This document shows, piece after piece, positions 16,690-24,718 of a stretch of DNA of 64,000 nucleotides. The stretch is from Candidatus Leptovillus gracilis (lineage in GTDB: Bacteria > Chloroflexota > Anaerolineae > Promineifilales > Promineifilaceae). The DNA is taken from positions 496,001 to 560,000 of the forward strand of contig JADJXA010000001.1 of assembly GCA_016716065.1 (NCBI GenBank), given 5' to 3'. Position numbers and translations under genes: made by a program. Position 1 is the first letter of the stretch; every line of letters begins with the position of its first letter. The notes beneath the pieces were generated by a model. That model saw nothing but the letters and a program-made list of their open reading frames with translations. It had not been told where the DNA came from and searched no databases.

Positions 16690-17130
16690 ATGTCAATTTC
16701 CATTGATTTGCTAAAACGTGTTCAGCTCTTCACCAATCTGGGCCACGAAGAGTTAGGCTTGTTGGGCGATATTTGCACGGAAATGCAGATTGCCCCCCGC
16801 GAAGTGATTATCGAGCAAAACACCATCGGCAGCAGCATGTACGTCGTGGCGCTTGGTTCGGTGGAGGTGTTTATTCACGGTTTGGAAAATGCGCGCAGCC
16901 TGGTAGTCTTGGGGCGCGGACAGGTTATTGGCGAGATGGCGCTGATTGACCAGGGGTATCGTTCCGCTTCAGTCAAGGCGACGGACGAGGGGGCCACGCT
17001 GTATCTGATGGAACGAGACCAGTTTTACCGGTTATGCGAGCAAAATTACCATATCGGTTTTGTCGTTATGCGTAATCTGGCGATTGATATTGCCTTCAAG
17101 TTACGGCATCGTAATCTGGCGGAACTATAG
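16690..17130 (+). CDS. Cyclic nucleotide-binding domain protein
   Basis: 146 residues, one cNMP-binding domain without DNA-binding or kinase part. The beta-roll and phosphate-binding cassette appear as 'GSSMYVVALGSVEVFI', 'LGRGQVIGEMALIDQGYRSASVKA'. The PBC has 'GEMALID...RSAS' with the Arg expected to contact the cyclic phosphate. ATG 16690 follows AACGGAG. The next gene begins 12 bases later behind its own AGGAGG, so the two form an operon. Confidence 0.88.
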   Translation: MSISIDLLKRVQLFTNLGHEELGLLGDICTEMQIAPREVIIEQNTIGSSMYVVALGSVEVFIHGLENARSLVVLGRGQVIGEMALIDQGYRSASVKATDEGATLYLMERDQFYRLCEQNYHIGFVVMRNLAIDIAFKLRHRNLAEL

Positions 17131-17142
17131 GAGGAAACGGCC

Positions 17143-17364
17143 GTGACTGATGAAATTTTCTACAAAGTAAGTTTTGTGGTGGTTGGGGGCAAACATCCCG
17201 GAGCAATTATCACGGTAGAGAAAAAGCCAGAAATTGGCGATGAGATCGCCTTTAACGGGTCTGTTTTTGCGGTGATAGAGGTGATGGAACTGATGCCGCC
17301 GGTGGGCAGCTTCGGCTTCTTGCATGTCACCTGCGAACACCGGCGCAGCGCCGGGGCAAATTAG
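17143..17364 (+). CDS. Small hypothetical protein (73 aa) paired with the cNMP-binding gene
   Basis: GTG start at 17143 lies inside an ACGGCCGT octamer and follows an ideal AGGAGG. The protein is a small beta-rich polypeptide ('KVSFVVVGGKHPGAIITVEKKP', then 'GDEIAFNG'), possibly a single SH3-like or OB-like fold. No family is recognised. Tight spacing to the upstream gene suggests a shared role. Confidence 0.65.
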   Translation: MTDEIFYKVSFVVVGGKHPGAIITVEKKPEIGDEIAFNGSVFAVIEVMELMPPVGSFGFLHVTCEHRRSAGAN

Positions 17365-17392
17365 GGTGGGTGGTCGCCCCGCGCCACAAGTT

Positions 17393-18271
17393 CTAAACAA
17401 CCATGATCGCCGCCGCAGCGAGTTTGGCGGCTTCGGCTAGAGCCGGAATGGTCTGCCCTTTGGCGTTGATCCAGCGAATGGCGTAGACCTGAGTTAATTG
17501 GTCTAGCGCCTGCCACAAATCGGCATTAGCGACCGGCTGCTCGTCTTTTTTTTGCCAGTTTCGTTTGCGCCAGCCATGGATCCACTGGGTTGCGCCCTGA
17601 AAAAGATAATCGGACGTGGTGAAAATCTGCACCGTGCTGCCGGGGGACAGCAGCAGCAGCCCCTCGATAACGGCCGTAATCTCCATGCGGTTGTTCGTGC
17701 TGGCAGGCACAGAGCCGCTGGCCTGCCGCGTATCACCCTGATGCTCCAGCACCACCCCCCACCCGCCAGGTCCAGGATTGCCCTTGCACGATGCCCGCAG
17801 ATACAGCCGGGGAACATCGTCGGATATTTGGGCGTTGGGGGTGATGCGCAGGCGTGCTTCGCGGGCCAACTGGTCTGCACGCTCATTCATTGGATGGCCG
17901 GCGTGGCCTTTGACCCAGTGCCATTCGATGTCGTGGCGCTTCACCAGCGGCCATAATACCTGCCACAAATCGGCGTTGAGGACAGGCTTGCCCCCTTTGA
18001 GAACCCAGTTGTTTTTAGACCATTTGTCTATCCATTGGGTAATACCCTGGCGTAAGTATTCAGAATCGGTGTGGAATTCGACGGTAGACGGCCGTGTCAA
18101 AGCCCCTAACGCCGCGATGGCCGCCTGAAGCTCCATGCGGTTGTTGGTGGTGTGCGGGTCGTTGCCGGTCAGCACTTTCTCCCGTTCGCCATACTGCAAA
18201 ACGGCCGCCCACCCCCCAATACCAGGATTCGGATCCGCCCCACCATCGGTATAAACAACAACGTTCATCAT
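17393..18271 (-). CDS. rnhA: Tandem RNase HI protein with degenerate second domain
   Basis: 292 residues, about twice a normal RNase HI. Domain 1 (1-145) has the full acid set: 'YTDGGADPNPG', 'NNRMELQA', 'HTDSEYL' and 'GHPMNERADQLA', with 'WVKGHAG'. Domain 2 (about 155-290) repeats the fold ('NPGPGGWGVVLEH', 'NNRMEITAV', 'FTTSDYLFQG'). It has lost the first Asp ('LRASCKG'), keeps Glu, and lacks the fourth acid ('LAEAAKLA'). Domain 1 should cleave RNA in RNA-DNA hybrids; domain 2 may bind substrate only. No clear ribosome site; ATG 18268 is an alternative start. Confidence 0.88.
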   Translation of the reverse strand: MMNVVVYTDGGADPNPGIGGWAAVLQYGEREKVLTGNDPHTTNNRMELQAAIAALGALTRPSTVEFHTDSEYLRQGITQWIDKWSKNNWVLKGGKPVLNADLWQVLWPLVKRHDIEWHWVKGHAGHPMNERADQLAREARLRITPNAQISDDVPRLYLRASCKGNPGPGGWGVVLEHQGDTRQASGSVPASTNNRMEITAVIEGLLLLSPGSTVQIFTTSDYLFQGATQWIHGWRKRNWQKKDEQPVANADLWQALDQLTQVYAIRWINAKGQTIPALAEAAKLAAAAIMVV

Positions 18272-18287
18272 GCAGAATAACGAGTAG

Positions 18288-18322
18288 AAAGAAGAAATGA
18301 GAGACTCCTCCCATTTCTTCTT
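18288..18322 (-). terminator. Hairpin between fprA-like and RNase HI genes
   Basis: Stem GAAGAAATG / CATTTCTTC (18291-18299 with 18312-18320). A competing stem TAGAAAGAAG / CTTCTTTCTA (18285-18294 with 18331-18340) overlaps it and includes the fprA stop codon. May be a weak terminator or a switchable structure. Confidence 0.4.
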
Positions 18323-18337
18323 CGCTATCGCTTCTTT

Positions 18338-19741
18338 CTAGCGCTTGCCAACGGCCGTTAACATATCGGCCACGTTGGTAAACTTGATGCGCGGCCGTCC
18401 TTGCGCCTGCCCGTTGGCAATTTCCAGGGCGTCCAACTTCAGCCAGTCGGCGTAAGAGAAGAAATCGGGCTGCTTTGCGGCGATGAAGGCCGCCGCCGCT
18501 GTCGCATCAGGATAATCAGGCGAGAGGGTGCGGCCGGCGGCCGCGTCGGCCAACATGTGCTGCACTGTTTCCAGGGCGTCCGGCTTGTTGGTCCCAATTA
18601 CCCCCGAAGGACCACGCTTGATCCAACCACCGGTATATTGGCCGAGGATGGGCGCCTGCGTTTCCGGGTCCAGCACCTGGCCTTCCTTGTTGAGAATAAC
18701 GCCCCAACTGTCATAAAAGGGCACATCGGGGATGGGCACGCCGCGATAGCCAATAGAGCGAAAGACCAGTCCGACGGGGATTTCTTCGTACTCGTCGGTG
18801 GCTTTGGGACGCAGCGTGCCAGAATCGGTTTTGTACAATTTGTTTTTGACCAGGCGCATCTTCACCACCTGGCCGGTTTCATCGCCGATGAGTTCCACCG
18901 GCGAGACCAGAAAACGGAGGGTAAGCCGGCGCGATTTACCGCTAGACGGCCGTCCCGCATACGATTGAATGATCTCCACCTTCTTCACCGTCGCCCGGTC
19001 CGAGCTGTCGGCCAAGGCGGCTTCGCTGAGTGGGTCCAGCGCCGCCTCTTCGGGCACAACATACACGTCGGCGTCTTGCATTTCACCCAATTCTTTGACT
19101 TCGGGCGTGGTGAAAGCGGCCTGGGCCGGCCCGCGCCGACCGAGGATGTAAACATTTTTCACCTGGCTGTGGCGCAGTTTTTCCAGAGCATATTCGGCAA
19201 TATCTGTGGCCGCCAGCTCTTCCGGCGTGCGGCACAGGATGCGGGCCACGTCCATGGCCACGTTGCCCACGCCGACGACGGCCACATTTTCTTGGGAAAG
19301 GTCCACCTGGTAATCTTGAAAATCGGGATGGCCGTTGTACCAGGCGACAAAATCGGTGGCCGGCAGGCTGCCGGTCAGTTGTTCGCCGGGGATGTTCATC
19401 TGCCGGTCGGTTTGCGCGCCGGTGGTGTAGATGATCTGGTGGTAATACCGGCTCAGTTCGGCGGCGGTGATGTGTTTGCCCACCTGGACGTTGCCAAAAA
19501 AGCGAAAGTTGGGGTTTTGGGCGATGCGGTCGTAAACGGCCGTTACCGACTTAATCTTCTGATGGTCCGGGGCCACGCCATACCGCACCAGGCCAAAAGG
19601 TACGGGCAGGCGGTCAAACATGTCCACTTCCACCACCAACTCTTTTTGCTTAAACAAATGCTCGGCGCTGTAAAAGCCGGTTGGCCCGGCTCCCACAACG
19701 GCCACCCTCAGAGGATTCGACTGTGTGCCAATTTCAAACAT
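18338..19741 (-). CDS. Ferredoxin-NADP+ reductase, adrenodoxin-reductase type
   Basis: 467 residues. The FAD motif 'VAVVGAGPTGFYSAEHL' is N-terminal and the NADP motif 'VAVVGVGNVAMDVARIL' is near 165; 'FGLVRYGVAPDH' and 'GWIKRGPSGVIGTNKPDA' are family signatures of FprA/adrenodoxin reductases. It moves electrons between NADPH and ferredoxin or similar carriers. AAAGGAG stands before ATG 19741. No ferredoxin or P450 gene is adjacent, so the partner is elsewhere. Confidence 0.93.
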   Translation of the reverse strand: MFEIGTQSNPLRVAVVGAGPTGFYSAEHLFKQKELVVEVDMFDRLPVPFGLVRYGVAPDHQKIKSVTAVYDRIAQNPNFRFFGNVQVGKHITAAELSRYYHQIIYTTGAQTDRQMNIPGEQLTGSLPATDFVAWYNGHPDFQDYQVDLSQENVAVVGVGNVAMDVARILCRTPEELAATDIAEYALEKLRHSQVKNVYILGRRGPAQAAFTTPEVKELGEMQDADVYVVPEEAALDPLSEAALADSSDRATVKKVEIIQSYAGRPSSGKSRRLTLRFLVSPVELIGDETGQVVKMRLVKNKLYKTDSGTLRPKATDEYEEIPVGLVFRSIGYRGVPIPDVPFYDSWGVILNKEGQVLDPETQAPILGQYTGGWIKRGPSGVIGTNKPDALETVQHMLADAAAGRTLSPDYPDATAAAAFIAAKQPDFFSYADWLKLDALEIANGQAQGRPRIKFTNVADMLTAVGKR

Positions 19742-19860
19742 TGAAGGCTCCTTTTGGTTCAGTAATGGGAAATAGGTTTAGAGTGTAGAGATAGAGATGG
19801 TTTGTTGGTTTGTTGATTGATTTATCGGCTACGCACAAGCCAACCAGCCAGCCCTGCCTC

Positions 19861-20295
19861 TCAATCATCGTCGGCCATGATTTGGGTTTCCAGGGTATCA
19901 ATCTCGCCCCGGTATTGGTCGCGCTGGGCTTTCAAGATGTCGCCAATGGAGATGATGCCCAGAAGCTTGCCTTCTTCGACGATGGGAATGTGGCGGAAGC
20001 GGTGTTCGGTCATGGTGTGGGCCAGCGAGTGGATGTCGTCTTGTGGCGTGCCGGTGATCACGTCGTGGGTCATCAGGTCGGCCACGCTGTGGTCGAAAAC
20101 CTGTTCATTCACGGCCGCTGTCCGAATAATATCCCGCTCCGACAAAATACCAATCGGACGGCCGTTGTCATCCACCACTACCAACGCGCCAATGTTGTGG
20201 CCTACCAACAGCCCGATGGCTTCACGAATCGGCCTGTCTGGGGCGATGGTCATCACCCCCATCCCTTTTGTTGCCAGAATCCTTCGAACTTTCAT
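19861..20295 (-). CDS. CBS-pair domain protein
   Basis: 144 residues with two CBS motifs ('TIAPDRPIREAIGLLVGHNIGALVVVDDNG' split by loops, then 'DDIHSLAHTMTEHRFRHIPIV'). CBS pairs bind adenosyl ligands and usually regulate a partner enzyme or channel; none is fused here. Start chosen at ATG 20295 with GGAG upstream rather than 20325. Confidence 0.88.
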   Translation of the reverse strand: MKVRRILATKGMGVMTIAPDRPIREAIGLLVGHNIGALVVVDDNGRPIGILSERDIIRTAAVNEQVFDHSVADLMTHDVITGTPQDDIHSLAHTMTEHRFRHIPIVEEGKLLGIISIGDILKAQRDQYRGEIDTLETQIMADDD

Positions 20296-20324
20296 GGTCT
20301 CTACTCCATTTGTAACGATAAACA

Positions 20325-20354
20325 AAATAGGGGCGCATAGTTTGCGCCCCTATT
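20325..20354 (-). terminator. Terminator of the LysM glycosidase gene
   Basis: 13-bp stem AAATAGGGGCGCA / TGCGCCCCTATTT between the LysM gene and the CBS gene, both on the minus strand. Confidence 0.75.
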
Positions 20355-20444
20355 TGATAACCTGCCCATCCGGTCAACACATTAACCGGATACCAACTCT
20401 AACCAAGTGTAGATCAAAATCGGGTCAGAGGCAAAATACGGCCG

Positions 20445-21860
20445 TTAATTCCCGCCCATGACCCCGTGCAAACTGTCACAGGCCGGGCACGACGTATCTG
20501 GCCGAATGATAGCATAACCGGCTTGTGGATCGCCAGTTATGTCAAACTCCGTGAAATCCACATTATACACCGTCAGCAAACGCACTTTGCCCCCGGTGCG
20601 CGACAGTGTGACAGCCTCGGCCAGCCACTGCGCCTGATTGGCTACCGTCGTATTGGCCGCCCAAGAAAAATTCGGCGGCAAACCGGGGAAGCCCTCCGGC
20701 GATAGATAGCCTAGTTCCGTAAAACAGACCTGCCGCGTCCCGGCAAAGGTGTTGTGGTACAGATTCAGCGTCGGCAAAAAATACCAACTGTAGTGCGAGC
20801 CGCCCGGATGCCCCACCGTCACCGTCGGCGAAGTCGCCCCGGCGTTGTGGTGAACGCCGATACAGTCCAGGTAATTCACCGCCCCCGCCTGCCACATGCC
20901 CGTCAGATACCGATTATCGGCCCAGGCGTTGTAGCCATTGTCGAAACCGGTCGGCGCCAGTGCGCCAGAGATCACGATAACGTTGGGGTTGGCCTGTTTA
21001 ATCGCCTGGTACGCCGGCGCCAGCATATTATTCACATAAGACACCGGGCTGATTTCACCGGCCGGCCATTCAAAATCTATATTTTGCTCATTCCAGACTT
21101 CAATGGCGTCTGGTCCCAGGGCCGCCACGCCGCTCAAAAACTGCGTCAGGCTGGCAAAATTGATGCTGCCCGGCGCAGGATAAGTGTTGGCCCCCGTCAC
21201 CGACACCAACACCTTAAATCCCTGGTTGCGCGCCGCATTAATCACCCCAGTCACCGCCTCTGGCGAATCGCCGGCCGTCCATTTGTACTGAAACTTGGCC
21301 CAGGTCATCCCAGCGTACTGCATCCGCTCTGGGTAAGCCAGACTCAACGTCTGCCCACCCAATTCAAAGTTAGAAGTGGGCGGCGGTGGTGGCGTGGGCG
21401 ACGGCCCAGGCGTGGGCGACGGCCCAGGCGTAGTCGTCGGCAGCGGCCCGACGGGGATGATAAGCACCTGACCGGGGAAGATCAGGTTGGGGTTGGGGAT
21501 ATTGTTCAATTGGACGATGGCATACACCGTCGTGCCAAACCGACTGGCAATAGAAGAGAGTGTATCGCCCCGCTGCACCACGTAGGTCGTTGTGCCGGGC
21601 GGGACGGTGGGGGGTGGCACGGTAGGCGGGGGAACGGCCGTACCGTCGGGAATCTCCAAATAGTGTCCGGCAAATATCAAGTTGGGGTTAGAGATATTGT
21701 TCACCCGCGCCAACGTGTCCACTGTTGTGCCAAAGTGGCGCGACAAGCCCCACAACGTATCCCCCCACTGGATTTGGTAGGTAAACGCCGACACCACTGT
21801 CACCGTGATCAGCACGCCGACCAACGCCAAAACAACGGCTACTACACGCGACTTCTTCAT
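20445..21860 (-). CDS. Secreted protein with two LysM domains and a glycoside-hydrolase-like TIM barrel
   Basis: 471 residues. Signal peptide 1-26 ('VVAVVLALVGVLITVTVVSA'); LysM 1 'YQIQWGDTLWGLSRHFG' and LysM 2 'YVVQRGDTLSSIASRFG' each end in 'NPNLIFxGxxLxIP'. A Pro/Thr/Ser linker leads to a barrel of about 290 residues. 'IEVWNEQNI' and 'CFTELGYLS' look like the acid/base and nucleophile glutamates of clan A glycosidases (GH39/GH5-like). LysM would tether it to peptidoglycan or another N-acetylglucosamine polymer. AGGAGGATGTT precedes ATG. Confidence 0.85.
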   Translation of the reverse strand: MKKSRVVAVVLALVGVLITVTVVSAFTYQIQWGDTLWGLSRHFGTTVDTLARVNNISNPNLIFAGHYLEIPDGTAVPPPTVPPPTVPPGTTTYVVQRGDTLSSIASRFGTTVYAIVQLNNIPNPNLIFPGQVLIIPVGPLPTTTPGPSPTPGPSPTPPPPPTSNFELGGQTLSLAYPERMQYAGMTWAKFQYKWTAGDSPEAVTGVINAARNQGFKVLVSVTGANTYPAPGSINFASLTQFLSGVAALGPDAIEVWNEQNIDFEWPAGEISPVSYVNNMLAPAYQAIKQANPNVIVISGALAPTGFDNGYNAWADNRYLTGMWQAGAVNYLDCIGVHHNAGATSPTVTVGHPGGSHYSWYFLPTLNLYHNTFAGTRQVCFTELGYLSPEGFPGLPPNFSWAANTTVANQAQWLAEAVTLSRTGGKVRLLTVYNVDFTEFDITGDPQAGYAIIRPDTSCPACDSLHGVMGGN

Positions 21861-21894
21861 AACATCCTCCTCAATGAGGTCCGCAGCAGACTAG

Positions 21895-21980
21895 TACCCG
21901 TAATCCGTAATCCGTAGGGCGCTAACTCTGGCAAATGCCACCGGAAAGCGGCATAGGGACTTCGGTTTACGGCTGCTAGC
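21895..21980 (+). repeat. Palindromic dispersed repeat, copy B
   Basis: From TAGTACCCGTAATCCGTA to TTTACGGCTGCTAG with central CTCTGGCAAATGCCACCGG. It is slightly shorter than copy A, lacking one inner CCGT unit, and lies between the divergent LysM gene and moxR. Confidence 0.8.
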
Positions 21981-22209
21981 AAACTGACGAACCCGAACAA
22001 TGACAAACAACTTCAAGCGCCACAATCACTATTTCAAGAGACGCTCGCGTTTTTACATTATAAGCAATCTTAACATAAACACAAGCATAGAATCTACTGC
22101 GCACCTCATGGATGAGGTATACTTGCCTGAAATGACAAGAGAGAGCGAAAGCAAGAGCGAGAGGAAGAAGTCTTGCCAAACTCTAGCTCGAGCTATTTCA
22201 AGGGGGATA

Positions 22210-22240
22210 GAGTTGTCAAATCTTAAAGATTTGACAACTC
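22210..22240 (+). promoter_or_regulatory. 14-bp perfect hairpin just upstream of moxR
   Basis: GAGTTGTCAAATCT / AGATTTGACAACTC with a TAA loop, 19 bases before ATG 22260 and without a following T-run. It would lie in the mRNA leader and may control translation or stability. The rest of 21981-22209 is AT-rich and shows no gene. Confidence 0.5.
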
Positions 22241-22259
22241 CAGCAATAAAGGACGTTTT

Positions 22260-23210
22260 ATGATCGCCGAAACCGCCGCCAGACTGCGCCAAAACATCCA
22301 AAAAGTTATCGTTGGCAAAGACGAGATCATCAACCTGGCCCTCATTGCCATGTTATGCGAAGGGCATATTCTGTTGGAAGACGTGCCCGGCACGGGCAAA
22401 ACGACACTGGCAAAAACCATCGCCGCCTCGTTGGGCTGCACTTTCGGCCGCGTTCAGTTCACCCCAGACCTGCTGCCCTCAGACGTGACCGGCATTTACT
22501 ATTACAATCAGAAAGCGCAGGAGTTTGAATTTCGCCCTGGTCCTGTCTTTGCCCAAATTGTCCTGGCCGACGAGATCAACCGGGCCACGCCGCGCACCCA
22601 ATCGGCGCTGTTGGAAGCGATGCAGGAACGACAGGTGACGGTGGACATTGCCACTCACAGCCTGCCACGGCCGTTTCTCGTCTTAGCCACACAAAACCCT
22701 GTCGAGTTGGAGGGAACCTTCCCCCTACCCGAAGCGCAGTTGGACCGGTTCTTGCTCAAAGTGGCGCTGGGCTACCCCAGCGCGGACGAGGAGAGCGACA
22801 TTTTGCTGCGCTTTGAGCGCCGCGACCCGCTGGACAGCCTGGAGAAAATGGTCGAACCGGAAGAGATTTTGGCAATGCAAACGGCCGTGCGCCAGATCCG
22901 CGTCGAAACCTCGGTGCGCCATTACATCGTCAACGTCTGCCGCGCCACCCGCGACCACGATGACATCGAGTTGGGGGCCAGCCCACGGGCCACGATGGCC
23001 CTCTACCGGGCGTGTCAGGCGTTGGCGGCGGTAAACGGCCGTGGCTTTGTCATCCCCGACGACGTCAAACAGATGGCCCCTCACGTCCTCACCCACCGCC
23101 TCATCGTCAACCCACAAACCCGTCTGCGCGGCCGCAGCCCAGAGCAGGTGATCGCCGAAGTCGTGGCCACCGTGCCCGTGCCTGTAGAGGATGGCGCAGG
23201 GGACTGGTAG
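22260..23210 (+). CDS. MoxR-family AAA+ ATPase
   Basis: 316 residues with Walker A 'EDVPGTGKTTLAK', Walker B 'IVLADEINRA', sensor 1 'VLATQNPVELEGTFPLPEAQLDRF' (split) and a C-terminal lid domain. MoxR ATPases act as chaperones for von Willebrand A/DUF58 partners, and the two following genes fit that pattern. AAAGGA precedes the ATG. First gene of a three-gene operon. Confidence 0.93.
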   Translation: MIAETAARLRQNIQKVIVGKDEIINLALIAMLCEGHILLEDVPGTGKTTLAKTIAASLGCTFGRVQFTPDLLPSDVTGIYYYNQKAQEFEFRPGPVFAQIVLADEINRATPRTQSALLEAMQERQVTVDIATHSLPRPFLVLATQNPVELEGTFPLPEAQLDRFLLKVALGYPSADEESDILLRFERRDPLDSLEKMVEPEEILAMQTAVRQIRVETSVRHYIVNVCRATRDHDDIELGASPRATMALYRACQALAAVNGRGFVIPDDVKQMAPHVLTHRLIVNPQTRLRGRSPEQVIAEVVATVPVPVEDGAGDW

Positions 23211-23215
23211 CAGTT

Positions 23216-23250
23216 TTCAGTTTTCAGTGTTCAGTGTTCAGTGGTCGGTG
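23216..23250 (+). repeat. CAGTGTT-type heptamer array inside the moxR operon
   Basis: Units CAGTTTT, CAGTTTT, CAGTGTT, CAGTGTT and a decayed CAGTGGT fill nearly the whole 44-base gap between moxR and the DUF58 gene. They displace a clear ribosome site for the latter. Confidence 0.75.
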
Positions 23251-23254
23251 TGCC

Positions 23255-24718
23255 ATGCAAAACTACGAGACGATTGAACTCATCGCGCGGGAAAACCGGC
23301 GCGACGTGCAGAAAAAAGCGCGGCGTAACCTGATGCAGGCGGCAGCTACCGGCCAAAACCTGGATGTGGCCGATTTTGCCAGAGCGCGGGGCATGGTGGT
23401 GCGTGAACGAGAAAATTCGATCTTTAGCGACGCCTGGCCGCTGTTGGCGGCCGTTTTTGTATTGATCGGTTTGGCCGCCGGACGTAACCCGGACTGGCTG
23501 GCCCTGGGCCTGGCGCTGCTGCTCATCATCGCCGTCAGCTACGTGTGGAAAAACTTGTCGCTGCTGGGCGTCACCTACGAGCGCAGCTTCGACCGTACCC
23601 GCGTTTTCCCCGGTGAACCTATCACCATGACCCTGACCGTTGGCAACCACAAACCGCTGCCCCTCGCCTGGCTGCAATTTCAGGATGAGCTGCCCATCGC
23701 CCCCGGTGAAACCGACGAAATTGCCCGTCTGGCCAGCGAAATGGCCGGCAAACATGTGTATCAGAATACTTTTTCGCTGCACGGCCGTGAAAAAACCCAG
23801 CGCCACACCACCCTCACCTTCCCCCGGCGCGGCTACTACAAACTCGGCCCGGTCACTTACCGCTCTGGCGACATTTTCACCCTGTTCACCCGCGACCAAC
23901 AGCGCCAATACATAGATACCTTGGTGGTCTATCCGCAAATCTGGCCGCTCAGCGAATTGGGCCTGCCGGCCAAAGAGCCATTTGGCGACGCCCGCGTCCG
24001 CCGCAGCCTGTTCACCGACCCCATCAAAACCCAGGGCATCCGCGACTACCAGCCGCAAGACCGCTTCCGCGATGTCCATTGGAAAGCCACCGCCCGACAC
24101 GGCCGTTTACAAACCAAAGTCTACGACCCGGCCGTGGGCATGACCCTGGCCGTCTTCCTGAACGTGGCGACCTATGCCAAACATTGGATGGGCTATAACC
24201 CCGATCTGTTGGAACGGGCCGTCAGCGTGGCCGCCTCCAGCGCCCATTATGGCGTGCAGCAAAAGTGGGCTGTCGGCGTTTATGCGAATGGGACCGTGCC
24301 CAATTCTGACCAACCCATCCGCATCTTGCCAGGCCGCAGCCCTGACCAGATCAACCATTTGCTGGAAGGATTGGCCGTCGTCACCGAATTTGCCACCGGT
24401 TCCATCGAGAAGATGATCTTGCGCGAAAGCCCCGGTCTGCCCTGGGTGGCAACGGCCGTGTTGGTAACAGCCGTCGTCACCGACGAGATCATGATCACCC
24501 TGCTGCGCCTTAAAGAAGCCGGCCGCCGCGTCGTCCTCATCTCCCTGGCCGAAGAGCCGCCGCCAGCGTTTGGCGACATCCTCACCTACCACATCCCGGC
24601 CACCGCGCTCGCCTTCCAGACCGGCCAGCCAGCGCGCACAACCACCGAAGCCGCCCTCAGCGCCATCCCTGTGCCGCAGCCAGTGGTGTTAGAGCTGGAA
24701 ACGGCCGTCCACCCATGA
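23255..24718 (+). CDS. DUF58 domain protein (MoxR partner)
   Basis: 487 residues from ATG 23255; the longer frame back to 23012 overlaps moxR. Two membrane helices (about 58-100, 'WPLLAAVFVLIGLAAG', 'LALGLALLLIIAVSYV') are followed by a beta-rich segment and the DUF58 signature 'GIRDYQPQDRFRDVHWKATA' near 280. It ends in a vWA-like fold. It overlaps the next gene by ATGA, so translation is probably coupled. Likely part of a membrane complex remodelled by the MoxR ATPase. Confidence 0.9.
   Translation: MQNYETIELIARENRRDVQKKARRNLMQAAATGQNLDVADFARARGMVVRERENSIFSDAWPLLAAVFVLIGLAAGRNPDWLALGLALLLIIAVSYVWKNLSLLGVTYERSFDRTRVFPGEPITMTLTVGNHKPLPLAWLQFQDELPIAPGETDEIARLASEMAGKHVYQNTFSLHGREKTQRHTTLTFPRRGYYKLGPVTYRSGDIFTLFTRDQQRQYIDTLVVYPQIWPLSELGLPAKEPFGDARVRRSLFTDPIKTQGIRDYQPQDRFRDVHWKATARHGRLQTKVYDPAVGMTLAVFLNVATYAKHWMGYNPDLLERAVSVAASSAHYGVQQKWAVGVYANGTVPNSDQPIRILPGRSPDQINHLLEGLAVVTEFATGSIEKMILRESPGLPWVATAVLVTAVVTDEIMITLLRLKEAGRRVVLISLAEEPPPAFGDILTYHIPATALAFQTGQPARTTTEAALSAIPVPQPVVLELETAVHP

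Noticed and set aside
18401..19744. 447-codon open frame antisense to the ferredoxin reductase
   Set aside because: Shadow frame produced by GC-rich codon bias; the minus-strand gene has complete family motifs and a ribosome site.
20754..21917. 387-codon open frame antisense to the LysM glycosidase
   Set aside because: Shadow frame with Arg/His/Gly-rich composition; the opposite strand encodes recognisable LysM and glycosidase domains.
22000..22263. 87-codon open frame overlapping the moxR start by ATGA
   Set aside because: Its coding sequence includes a perfect hairpin and AT-rich spacer DNA, has a composition unlike neighbouring proteins and no family resemblance or ribosome site.
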